Assembly (NCBI RefSeq): GCF_006438965.1
Contig: NZ_RCZM01000004.1
Coordinates: forward strand, 186,001 to 250,000
DNA: 64,000 nucleotides
Source: Pedococcus bigeumensis
GTDB lineage: Bacteria > Actinomycetota > Actinomycetes > Actinomycetales > Dermatophilaceae
Reading direction: 5' to 3'
Shown: positions 18,344 to 26,900 of the stretch, in pieces
How the letters are laid out: every line of letters begins with the position of its first letter
Numbering within the stretch: the first letter of the stretch is position 1
Notes under the pieces: model-generated
The model's input: the letters and a program-made list of their open reading frames with translations, nothing else
Database searches by the model: none
What the model was told of the DNA's origin: nothing
Made by a program: the position numbers and the translations under genes

Positions 18344-19215
18344 TGACGCGCTGGTTGGTGACGGGTTCGGGCGGCATGCTCGGGCTCGACCTCCAGGTGA
18401 CCCTGGCGCTCGCCGGGGTGTCCGAGGACGACGTCACGGGACTGACCCGGGCCGACCTGGACATCACCGACGCGGACGCCGTCCGTGATGCTGTCCGCGG
18501 CCACGACGTGGTCGTCAACTGCGCGGCATACACCGCGGTTGACGACGCGGAAAGCCATGAGGGACAGGCGTTTTCGGTCAACGCGATCGGCGCTGCCAAC
18601 GTCGCCGACGCGTGCCGCACCTCCGGAGCGCGCCTCGTGCACCTCTCCACCGACTACGTCTTCGCCGGCGACGCCACGGAGCCGTATGCCGAGGACGCAC
18701 CTCTCTCTCCGCTGTCCGCCTATGGGCGGAGCAAGGCCGCGGGGGAGTGGGCGGTCCAGGCACGCTGTCCGCAGGCGTGGATCGTCCGGACGGCCTGGCT
18801 CTACGGCGCGGGTGGGCCGAACTTCGTCAAGACCATGGCGCGACTGGCCGACCGGCACGAGACCCTCGACGTGGTCGCCGACCAGACCGGTCAGCCGACC
18901 TGGACCATGGACGTCGCGCAGGCGATCCTGCGGCTCGTCGACGACGCGGCACCCTTCGGTGTGTGGCACGCGACCAACCAGGGGCAGACGACCAAGTACG
19001 GCCTGACCCAGGAGATCTTCCGCGGCCTCGGGCACGACCCCGAGCGGGTGCGGCCGACGACGAGCGACGCGTTCCCGCTTCCCGCTCCGCGGCCGGCCTA
19101 CAGCGTCCTGGGCCACGACGCCTGGCGGATGGCGCGCCTCGCTCCACTGCCGCCCTGGCAGGAGAGCCTCGCCGCCTCCCTGGCCGACGTGGTGGCGGAG
19201 TCAGCCTCGGAATGA
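18343..19215 (+). CDS. rmlD: dTDP-4-dehydrorhamnose reductase
   Basis: The start is ATG 18343 within the rmlB stop. The 290-residue SDR has VTGSGGMLGLDL, NCAAYTAVDDAES, the active-site strand HLSTDYVFAGD and YGRSKAAGE (YxxxK). Near the end, NQGQTTKYGLTQEIF and PAPRPAYSVLGH are typical RmlD sequence. It reduces the 4-keto group to give dTDP-L-rhamnose. The last codons lie inside a 26-bp sequence that is repeated exactly at 20952, beyond the HNH gene. This suggests the downstream junction was split by an insertion, although the rmlD reading frame itself is intact. Confidence 0.94.
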
Positions 19216-19224
19216 CCTGCGCAG
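19199..19224 (+). repeat. 26-bp direct repeat, left copy
   Basis: The 26 bases from 19199 to 19224 are identical to 20952-20977. This copy contains the rmlD stop codon and also, on the minus strand, the last codons and stop of the gene that now ends at 20954. It therefore carries the overlap of two convergent gene ends. Confidence 0.95.
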
Positions 19225-20951
19225 GAACCAGGTGAGCGCCGGCTGACGAGCGGTCGGGCCTGATCTCGGGCCCCGCCGGCCACAGTAGTCACAACATCGA
19301 GTCGCGTTGTGGGGCAACGGATCTGGGCCTGTGGACAAGCGGCTCGAGGTGTCGGTGGTCGGCCCTAGTGTTGGTCCATGGCGATCGCACCACACAGCAC
19401 AGGAGAGCAGCCCCTTGCGGGTCGCCCGGTGCTGGGCGGCGTGCAGTTGGGGTTGGCCGCGGTGCGCGGTTCGACCCCTGAGCGCATCTGGGCCTTGTCC
19501 GACGCCGAGGTGACCGAGTCCCTGCGAGCCATCGCCGACCTGACCACCGCCACGTCGGCGCTGATGGTGGCGGTGCTGGCCGAGGCGCGCCAGCGCAGCT
19601 TGGGTTCGGGCGAGGGCTGGGGGCCTGTCGACTGGGCGCACTCGCAGGCGCCATTGGTGCCGATGCGCATGCTGCTTGACGCCCAGATCGTCGCGGATGC
19701 GTCGGGGGAGCCGCGGCTCGAGGCGGTGCTCGACGCGGTGCGGGCAGGCCTCGGCAGCGGGCTGGCAGGCGCAGCCCGCGGGTCAGAAGGGTCCGGGTGC
19801 GACGACGCACGACGGGACGACGCGGCATCCGTGCTACCGGTGGGCAAGGCGGCCCAGCTGGTCCGCTTCCACGAGGGGGTGCGCGGGCTGGCTGACGCGG
19901 ACCAGCTCGAGGACGTCACCGGGACGCTCTTGGCCGCGGCACGTGGTGCCGACGGCTTCAGCGAGAGGGACCTCGGCGCGGCGGTGCGGCGCACCGGCGA
20001 CCTCCTGCGTCCCGACCGGTTGGTCGAGCACGACGCCGACGTGCGACGTGCGCACCAGTCGCTGGTCAAGGGCGCGGGGCCGTGCGGGCTCTCCCGCTAC
20101 ACCCTCCTGCTGGACGACGAGGCTGCGGCGATCATCGACTCAGCCATCGACGCGCTGGCCAAACCCGTTCGGACAGAAACCGGCGAGCACGATCCTCGGA
20201 CGCCTGCCGCCCGACGCGCCGACGCCTTGGTCGACCTGGTTCGGCGTGCGGTCTCGGCACCCGATGGACAGCCACGACAGCCGAAGACCACGTTGACCGT
20301 GACGGTGCCGCTGGAGGTGCTGGCCGGACGGTGTCGGGGCGCGGGCGTCCTTCCTGACGGGTCCCACCTGACCGCCGAGACAGTGCGCCGTCTGGCGTGC
20401 GACGCCCAGGTCGTCCCGGCAGTCTTGGGCAGCCACGGCGAGGTGCTCGAGCAGGGACAGGCCGTGCGGCTGTTCACCCGGCCGCAGATCCGCCACCTGT
20501 GGCTGCGCGACGGGCACTGCACGTTTCCGGGCTGCTCGAAGCCGCAGACGTGGACTGACGGACATCACCTGGTCCACTGGGTTGACGATGGCCCGACTGA
20601 CATCGACAACGCAGCCCTGCTCTGTCGGACGCACCATACGGTCGTCCACCGCGAGCGATACGGCGGCCTGGTCGTCGACGGCCCGCATGGACCGCACGTT
20701 GTCTGGGACCTCACACCCAACTCTTACGACGCCCACGTCGAACGGTTCCGCGCTGTGGGAGGTGCCAACGGAGTGCCGCCTCGACCATGACCCTGCGCCA
20801 CACCCCACCCTCGGGTGGGGGCCGAGGCATGTCCCCGCCGTCCTGTTCCGTCCGATCTGGCCGCCCTCAGCGCCACGGGTCCACGGGTGACCTGCGGGTG
20901 CGGTGCGGTGCGGTCAGCGGAGGTGAGGGGCGTGGCAGGCGCGCGCGGCGT
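19225..20951 (+). mobile_element. Candidate DUF222-HNH mobile unit between 26-bp direct repeats
   Basis: The segment lies exactly between two perfect 26-bp repeats and holds a single intact gene of the DUF222-HNH (13E12 repeat) family. Deleting it together with one repeat would leave rmlD and the nucleotidyltransferase-like gene ending tail to tail with a 15-base overlap. That fits insertion into a former convergent junction. Related REP13E12 elements in Mycobacterium tuberculosis are dispersed repeats and serve as phage attachment sites. No transposase, integrase or clear terminal inverted repeat is visible, so the mechanism is unknown. Confidence 0.6.
19378..20790 (+). CDS. DUF222 / HNH endonuclease domain protein (13E12 repeat family)
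   Basis: The 470-residue protein starts at ATG 19378. Residues about 35-330 are an Ala/Leu/Arg-rich helical region of the DUF222 type. From about residue 370, LWLRDGHCTFPGCSKP leads into an HNH nuclease: paired cysteines in CTFPGC (from Cys381), the catalytic histidines in DGHHLVHW, then DNAALLCRTHH and a final VVH. All metal and catalytic positions look intact. The family is abundant in Actinobacteria, often in several copies, and its cellular role is not established. Flanking 26-bp direct repeats suggest that it moves or is moved. Confidence 0.88.
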   Translation: MAIAPHSTGEQPLAGRPVLGGVQLGLAAVRGSTPERIWALSDAEVTESLRAIADLTTATSALMVAVLAEARQRSLGSGEGWGPVDWAHSQAPLVPMRMLLDAQIVADASGEPRLEAVLDAVRAGLGSGLAGAARGSEGSGCDDARRDDAASVLPVGKAAQLVRFHEGVRGLADADQLEDVTGTLLAAARGADGFSERDLGAAVRRTGDLLRPDRLVEHDADVRRAHQSLVKGAGPCGLSRYTLLLDDEAAAIIDSAIDALAKPVRTETGEHDPRTPAARRADALVDLVRRAVSAPDGQPRQPKTTLTVTVPLEVLAGRCRGAGVLPDGSHLTAETVRRLACDAQVVPAVLGSHGEVLEQGQAVRLFTRPQIRHLWLRDGHCTFPGCSKPQTWTDGHHLVHWVDDGPTDIDNAALLCRTHHTVVHRERYGGLVVDGPHGPHVVWDLTPNSYDAHVERFRAVGGANGVPPRP

Positions 20952-20977
20952 AGTCAGCCTCGGAATGACCTGCGCAG
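20952..20977 (+). repeat. 26-bp direct repeat, right copy
   Basis: This is identical to 19199-19224. It contains the stop and final codons of the minus-strand gene at 20954-21880 and a copy of the last four sense codons and stop of rmlD on the plus strand. The two copies start 1753 bases apart. Confidence 0.95.
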
Positions 20978-21880
20978 CTCCCGGACGACGGACATCGAAC
21001 GGGGCAGCGTGGCGATGCCGTGTCGCCACCGTCTCAGGTGCAGCACCGCCACGTCTTTGCGCGAGGCGCTGTCTACCAGGTGCGAGCTCAGGAGCTCCTC
21101 ACGACGTGGGACGGCGGCACGCATCAGCACGCCGGGACGCTCGCGCCACGTCGCACGACTGAGCTGTTCGATCCACAGTGACCCGGCAGCTTCGGCGTAG
21201 CGTTGACGCAGTTCCCAGCTGTGTAGCAGCCGCGAATCAGCCGGAGCTGGGAGGTCAGCACCGGCGCTGAGCAAGAGCGGCCGGGCGGTGTCAGCTGCGC
21301 CGGCTGCGAGGGCGAGCTCGACCAGGTCGTGCTTCTGTCCTTCGTCGAGGTGGCCCAGGGCAGTCGCCAGGTGGCCAAGATCCTGCTGGCTGGTTGCTTT
21401 GTCGGGGTCCCTCAGGGCGTGCAGTGCGACGACGAGCGCCTGGCCCGATGCCGATGGGCTGGGCACTGCGCGCCCGGCGATCTCGACGGTGGTGTGGGAC
21501 GCCCACAGTGCCTCGAACACCTCAGCCTCCGACGCGAGGAAGCCGGGGAAGGAGTAGTGCACGTCGAGGTCGCACGGCCACTCCGGGTGGATGAAGTGCG
21601 CGGAGTGCTCGAACGCCAGGTCGGCTGCGCGCCGCAACCCCGTGCCGGTGTTTCGTCGCTGCCAGCCGCAGCCTTCCAGTGCAGCGCACAGCGCGTCGAA
21701 CCCGCCCCGGTCAGCCAGCACGTCCACGTCGGTCGACGGTCGGTCCGGCCGGACTCCGAGCGCGACAGCCGTCGGGCCCTTGATGAAAAGGATCCGTGCC
21801 CCGGCGTCGTCCGCGAGCCGGGCGACGAGGGCATGGGCCAACAACACCGCCTCCTGCTGGTGGAGCGTGGTCGTCGCCAT
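20954..21880 (-). CDS. Nucleotidyltransferase-like protein (NTP_transf_5-type)
   Basis: The product of about 308 residues has a core resembling uncharacterised nucleotidyltransferases of the NTP_transf_5 kind. ILFIKGPTAVALGV is followed by a paired-aspartate motif STDVDVLAD, and a third acidic position occurs in DLDVHYSF. Those residues would bind metal and nucleotide. I choose ATG 21880; an in-frame GTG at 21904 would add eight residues. Members of this family often sit in polysaccharide loci and their substrates are unknown. Its 3' end lies in the 26-bp repeat. It is divergent from the oxidoreductase gene, with 59 bases between starts. Confidence 0.72.
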   Translation of the reverse strand: MATTTLHQQEAVLLAHALVARLADDAGARILFIKGPTAVALGVRPDRPSTDVDVLADRGGFDALCAALEGCGWQRRNTGTGLRRAADLAFEHSAHFIHPEWPCDLDVHYSFPGFLASEAEVFEALWASHTTVEIAGRAVPSPSASGQALVVALHALRDPDKATSQQDLGHLATALGHLDEGQKHDLVELALAAGAADTARPLLLSAGADLPAPADSRLLHSWELRQRYAEAAGSLWIEQLSRATWRERPGVLMRAAVPRREELLSSHLVDSASRKDVAVLHLRRWRHGIATLPRSMSVVRELRRSFRG

Positions 21881-21939
21881 GGTGCGGAGTATGACATCGG
21901 CCACGGCGAGGGCGCGCAGACTCCGGCTAGGGTCGGGCC

Positions 21940-22920
21940 ATGCTCGCTGTCTACGCCGCCCGCCAGTCCGCCGACGACCCGCTGTCCGGTCTCGAGGTCG
22001 GGGAGCGGCCCGACCCCCGGCAGCGCGAGGGGTGGACCACGGTCACCCTCAAGACCGCCGGGCTGAACCACCATGACGTCTGGTCGCTGCGGGGCGTCGG
22101 GCTGGCCGCAGACCGCTTGCCGATGATCCTCGGCTGTGACGGTGCCGGCATCGACGAGGAGGGCAACGACGTCATCATCCACGCCGTCGTGCCCAGCGAG
22201 GGATGGCGTGGCGACGAGACTCTGGACCCCCGCCGCACTCTCCTCTCAGAGCTCCACGACGGGACCTTGGCGCAGAAGGTGGCCGTCCCGACGTCGAACC
22301 TGGTCGCCAAGCCGGCGGACCTGCCGTGGACGCACGCTGCCTGCCTGTCGACGGCCTGGCTCACGGCATACCGGATGTTGTTCACCAACGCGGGGCTGAC
22401 GCCCGGCGCCACCGTGCTGGTCCAGGGAGCCGGCGGTGGTGTGTCCACCGCGCTGGTCCAGCTCGGGGCGGCGGCCGGCTACCGGATGTGGGTCACCAGC
22501 CGGGACGAGGAGAAGGGCCAGCGAGCCCTGGGTATCGGCGCGGACCAGGCCTTCGGGAGCGGAGAACGGCTCCCCGACCGGGTCGACGCGGTCATGGAGA
22601 CGGTGGGCGCTGCCACCTGGTCGCACTCGGTCAACTCGCTCAAGCCGGGTGGAACCGTCGTCATCTCCGGCGCGACCTCCGGGGATGCCCCGAGCAAGGC
22701 GGAGCTGACCAAGATCTTCTTCAAGCAGCTGCGCGTCGTCGGCTCCACCATGGGCACACGCGGTGAGCTCGAACGGCTCGCGCAGTTCGTGGTGCAGCAG
22801 GGCATCGAACCCGTCATCGACACGACGCTGCCGCTCGCGCAGGCCCGTGACGGCTTCGCGAAGATGGCGGCCGGGGACCTGTTCGGGAAGGTCGTCTTCA
22901 CCATCGACACAGATGAGTGA
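21940..22920 (+). CDS. Zinc-free medium-chain dehydrogenase/quinone oxidoreductase
   Basis: The 326-residue protein belongs to the MDR superfamily. The GroES-like half has KTAGLNHHDVWSLRG and PMILGCDGAG. The cofactor half has VLVQGAGGGVSTALVQLG, the NADPH-binding Rossmann turn, and AVMETVGAATWSHS. The cysteines of the structural zinc loop are not evident, which suggests a quinone oxidoreductase or enoyl-reductase-like member. It should reduce a small carbonyl or quinone with NADPH in the cytoplasm. There is no operon partner; the next gene starts about 80 bases downstream. Substrate is unknown. Confidence 0.87.
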   Translation: MLAVYAARQSADDPLSGLEVGERPDPRQREGWTTVTLKTAGLNHHDVWSLRGVGLAADRLPMILGCDGAGIDEEGNDVIIHAVVPSEGWRGDETLDPRRTLLSELHDGTLAQKVAVPTSNLVAKPADLPWTHAACLSTAWLTAYRMLFTNAGLTPGATVLVQGAGGGVSTALVQLGAAAGYRMWVTSRDEEKGQRALGIGADQAFGSGERLPDRVDAVMETVGAATWSHSVNSLKPGGTVVISGATSGDAPSKAELTKIFFKQLRVVGSTMGTRGELERLAQFVVQQGIEPVIDTTLPLAQARDGFAKMAAGDLFGKVVFTIDTDE

Positions 22921-22998
22921 CCTCGCCCAGGACGCATCTTCCTGAGACACACCTGAAGTCGATTTGGGATCTCCCCGCCAGGGGCGTATCAAGGGGGA

Positions 22999-23223
22999 AT
23001 GGAGAAGAAGTACCCCTCGTCGCCTGACGACGTCATCGACTCGAGGTGGACCCACAACCCCCAGGCCGTGAGCCCGAAGCCCCACGGCAACGATCGCCGC
23101 ACGCCCCCGAAGCCTGACCTCGACGCCCAGATGCGAGAGATCATCAATCCCTGGCTGGCCCATGACCGCAGCGCGGCCGACACCCTGACGGCGCTTGTCG
23201 CCCTCGCGGACGAGCACGGCTAG
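22999..23223 (+). CDS. Small hypothetical protein
   Basis: This 74-residue reading frame opens MEKKYPSSPDDVIDSRW and ends DTLTALVALADEHG. The N-terminal half is polar and proline-rich and the C-terminal third looks helical. A purine run AAGGGGGA directly precedes the ATG, which is unusually tight spacing for a ribosome site. Codon third positions are GC-rich like neighbouring genes. The stop overlaps the end of the convergent gene at 23220 by a few bases. No family is recognised and no function is proposed. Confidence 0.6.
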   Translation: MEKKYPSSPDDVIDSRWTHNPQAVSPKPHGNDRRTPPKPDLDAQMREIINPWLAHDRSAADTLTALVALADEHG

Positions 23224-23750
23224 AGGAGGGACGAGACCAGCCACACGATGCCGGCGACGGCGAGGACTGCCACGATCGCGCCGGCGAAGATGACCGCTCC
23301 CTTCTGGGTGCCGCCCATCTTCTCGGACCAGCCATCGGCCTTGGCCACGTCGCGGATCAGGTCGCGCCCGGCGGTGGCGTCGAACGAGTAGTCGACCACC
23401 TGGCCGACCTCGCCGGTCTTGAGGTCGACGCCGAACTCCTTGCGGAACGACTTCTCGTAGACCCGGCCGCGCTGGGTGGAGCCCGAGACGTTCAGGCGCG
23501 GCGACGACCCCCCGCCGCTCCACGAGAACGTGTTGCTGACGTCGGTGATGGTCATCGACTGGTCCGCCTCGTTGAGACGGACCTGGTGGGTGAACACCTT
23601 CTTGAGGCCGTGAGCCTTGAAGATCGTCAGCCACTGGGCGTCGGCGACGTCGATGGTGAGGTCGAAGCCCTTCGGGGTCTCGCGCACGGCATACGGCGTG
23701 CCCTTGGCGGCAGCACGAAGGTCGGTGATCAGCTCTGCGGACGTAACCAT
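23220..23750 (-). CDS. Hypothetical protein with a C-terminal membrane anchor
   Basis: The 176-residue protein starts at ATG 23750 with VTSAELITDLRAAAKGTPY. The body is a soluble, beta-rich looking domain (for example KGFDLTIDVADAQWLTIF and FTHQVRLNEADQSMTITD). The last 25 residues are hydrophobic (VIFAGAIVAVLAVAGIVWLV) and should form a tail anchor. I do not recognise the family. It converges on the small hypothetical gene and is divergent from the giant secreted protein, with a 218-base gap between starts. It may be a cytoplasmic-face membrane protein. Confidence 0.7.
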   Translation of the reverse strand: MVTSAELITDLRAAAKGTPYAVRETPKGFDLTIDVADAQWLTIFKAHGLKKVFTHQVRLNEADQSMTITDVSNTFSWSGGGSSPRLNVSGSTQRGRVYEKSFRKEFGVDLKTGEVGQVVDYSFDATAGRDLIRDVAKADGWSEKMGGTQKGAVIFAGAIVAVLAVAGIVWLVSSLL

Positions 23751-23863
23751 CGTGAGACCGTACCCCGGCCGCGGCCGGGGTTGTCGCACCCACCCCGACG
23801 GGCTCCGGCACACCGCGCTCGACCGGTAGCCATCCCGATGTCGTAGAGCGCTGACCTGCGCGT

Positions 23864-23879
23864 TCACCAAAAAGGGTGA
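23864..23879 (+). promoter_or_regulatory. Inverted repeat, possible operator upstream of the giant secreted protein
   Basis: TCACC, six bases (AAAAAG) and GGTGA form a perfect inverted repeat about 90 bases before the start codon at 23969. The A-run centre stands out in this GC-rich DNA. The form fits a dimeric regulator site. No regulator can be named. Confidence 0.35.
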
Positions 23880-23968
23880 TCTTCTGGGAGTTCCCTGTAC
23901 GCGCCCTGGGTGATGGGTCCACGATGCGACCAACCACCTCCGGTGTGCAGCGGGACTAGGGGAACGAC

Positions 23969-26900
23969 ATGAGAATTCGCGCGCGTGTGGGCAGTGCTCT
24001 CGTGGGGGTGGTGGCGCTCGTCGCCTCTCCCCTCGTCGGCGTTTCAGGGGCGTATGCCGCGGGGGCACCTCGAGCCGCGGCTGCGGCGGTGACGGCGGCT
24101 GGCTACCAGCCACTGTCACCGGCGCGACTGCTGGACACCCGCGCGAACGGTGCCACTGTCGATGGCGTCGGCGCCAAGGGTGGGGCCATCGTGGGGAAGA
24201 CCCCCAGGACCTTCCTGGTCCTGGGGCGTGGTGGTGTCCCCGCCAGCGGAGTGGACGCGGTCGTCCTGAACGTCACTGCGGTCAGCCCGACCGCCAGCAC
24301 GTTCCTGTCCGTGTACCCCGCAGGCCAAAGCGTGCCGAACACGTCCAACCTCAACGTCCTCGCGGGTGAGGTGTCACCCAACCTGGTAGTCGTGAAGGTG
24401 GGCACCGGGGGGTCGGTGAACGTCTACGCGGGGGCTGGCTCGGTGCACGTCCTGGCGGACGTGGCCGGCTACTTCCCGACCGGTGGCGGCTACACGGCGC
24501 TGTCCCCTGGTCGGCTGATGGACACCCGCGCCTCGGGCGCGACGGTCGACGGGCAGGGCAAGGCGACGGGAGCTCTGACGGGTGGCGTCGAGCGGTCGCT
24601 CCAGATCACCGGCCGCTACGGCATCCCGTCGACGGGCGTCGCCGCGGTGATCCTCAACGTCACCGGTGTACAGCCGACGGCCGGCACCTTCGCCACGGTC
24701 TGGCCGACGGGGGCGACCAAGCCCAGCACCTCGAACCTCAACCTCCTGAAGGGTGAGGTCAAGCCCAACCTCGTCGTTGCCAAGATCGGCACCGGCGGCA
24801 AGGTGTCCTTCGCGATCGGTACCGGGTCGATGCACATGCTGGCCGATGTGGCCGGGTGGATCCCGACGGGCAGCTCCTTCACCCCGCTGACGCCGGGTCG
24901 CCTCCTCGACACCAGGTCGAACGGCGTCACGGTCGACGGTGTCGGTGCCAAGGGTGGCGCCGTGGGTGCGGGTCTGTTCCGGGACGTCAAGGTCACCGGC
25001 CGCCACGGCATCCCTGCCACCGGTGTCAGTGCGGTCGTCCTCAACGTCACCGGCGTGGCGCCGACGGCGACCACCTTCGTGACCGCCTTCCCCTCAGGTG
25101 AGACCAAGCCGAACGCCTCCAACCTGAACCTCGTCAAGGGTGAGGTCCGTCCCAACCTGGTCATCGCCAAGGTGGGGTCCAACGGCTCGGTCCGGCTGTT
25201 CAACAATGCCGGCAGCATCAACTTCATTGCCGATGTCGCGGGCTGGTTTGCGGCAGGCGACGCCCCCCTCTCGGTGACCACGAGCAGCCTCCCCCAGGGG
25301 ACCGTCGCCAAGGCCTACGCCGCGACGACCCTGGCCGCTGCTGGCGGGACGGGTCCCTACACCTGGGCGAAGCGGGCCACTGCTGCCGTGCCGGTCGCCA
25401 CCGGCCTGACCCTGTCGTCGGCCGGCGTCGTCGGTGGGACCCCTGACCAGGACGGTCCCCGCTACCTGCCGGTGCGCGTGACCGACAGCCTGGGCGCGAC
25501 GGCCGACAAGGACATCCCGGTCACCATCGTGTTCGTGGCCACGGCCATCACGACCACCAGCCTCCCCGCCGCCACCTGCAACACCGCCTACTCGGCCCAG
25601 CTCGCCGGAACCGGCAGCTTCTTCCCTGACAGCTGGTTCCTCAAGTCTCCGTCCACCCTGCCCGCGGGCCTGACCATGACCAACACCGGCGCGATCTCGG
25701 GGACGCCGACCGCAAACACCTCCACGCCCTTCACGATCCAGCTCGTCGACGCCAAGGGCGGCGTCAAGGAGAAGGCCCTCACGATCACCGTGACCGGCTG
25801 TGTCGCCGGGCCGGTCGTCACGACGACGACCCTGGCCAACGGCACCATCGGCACGGCATACAGCCAGACCCTGGGGGCCAGCGGGGGCACCGCGCCCTAC
25901 ACGTGGACCCTCGCGAGCGGTGCGCTGCCTGCGGGACTGACGCTGACTGCCGCGACCGGCGCCATCACGGGCACGCCGACCGGTGCTGCGGGGACGACCA
26001 GCTTCACGGTGCGGGCTACCGACAACTCAGCGCCGACGAAGAAGACGGCCGACAAGCTGCTCTCCATCACGCTCGCCGCTCCGCCGCCGGTGAACATCAC
26101 CACCACGACCCTGCCGGGCGGCACGGTCGGCACGGCCTACAGCCAGACCCTCGCCGCCACGGGTGGCGTCCCGCCCTACGTGTGGGCCCTGACCCTGGGC
26201 TCCCTCCCTGCTGGCCTGTCGCTCTCGAGCGGCGGAGCCCTGACCGGTACCCCGACCACCCCCGGGACGTCCACGTTCACGGTCAAGGTGACGGCCGGCA
26301 GCACCACCGACAGCCAGCAGCTGAGCGTGGTCATCAGCCCACCACCGCTGGCGATCACGACGACCTCGCTGCCCAGCGCCCCGCGGAACTCCGCCTACGA
26401 CCAGCCGATCACGGCGACCGGAGGAGTTCCTCCCTACACCTGGACCCTCAGCGCAGGCACCCTCCCCGCGGGCCTGACCCTCACCAGCGGCGGATCCATC
26501 ACCGGGACGCCCACCACGGCCGGGACCTCGAACTTCACCGTCCAGGTCAAGGACAGCGCCGCGGCGCCGGCGACGGTCACCAAGGCGCTCAGCCTGACCG
26601 TGCTCGTGCCGCCGGTCGTCATCTCGCCGTCGACCCTCGTGGACGGCACGGTCGGGGTGGACTACAGCCAGTCGATCTTCGCCTCGGGTGGCTCGAGCGA
26701 CAACTGCACCATCACGGTGTCGGCCGGGGCCCTCCCGGCAGGGGTGACGCTGGTTGCGGACGGTGGCTTCGGTGACTACCTCCTGACCGGTGCCCCGAAC
26801 GTCGCCGGGACCTACTCGTTCACCTTGCAGGGAAACTGCGGTGGCGTGACGGGGACACGTGCCTACAGCCTGGTCATCAAGCCGGCCCCGCTGGCCATCA

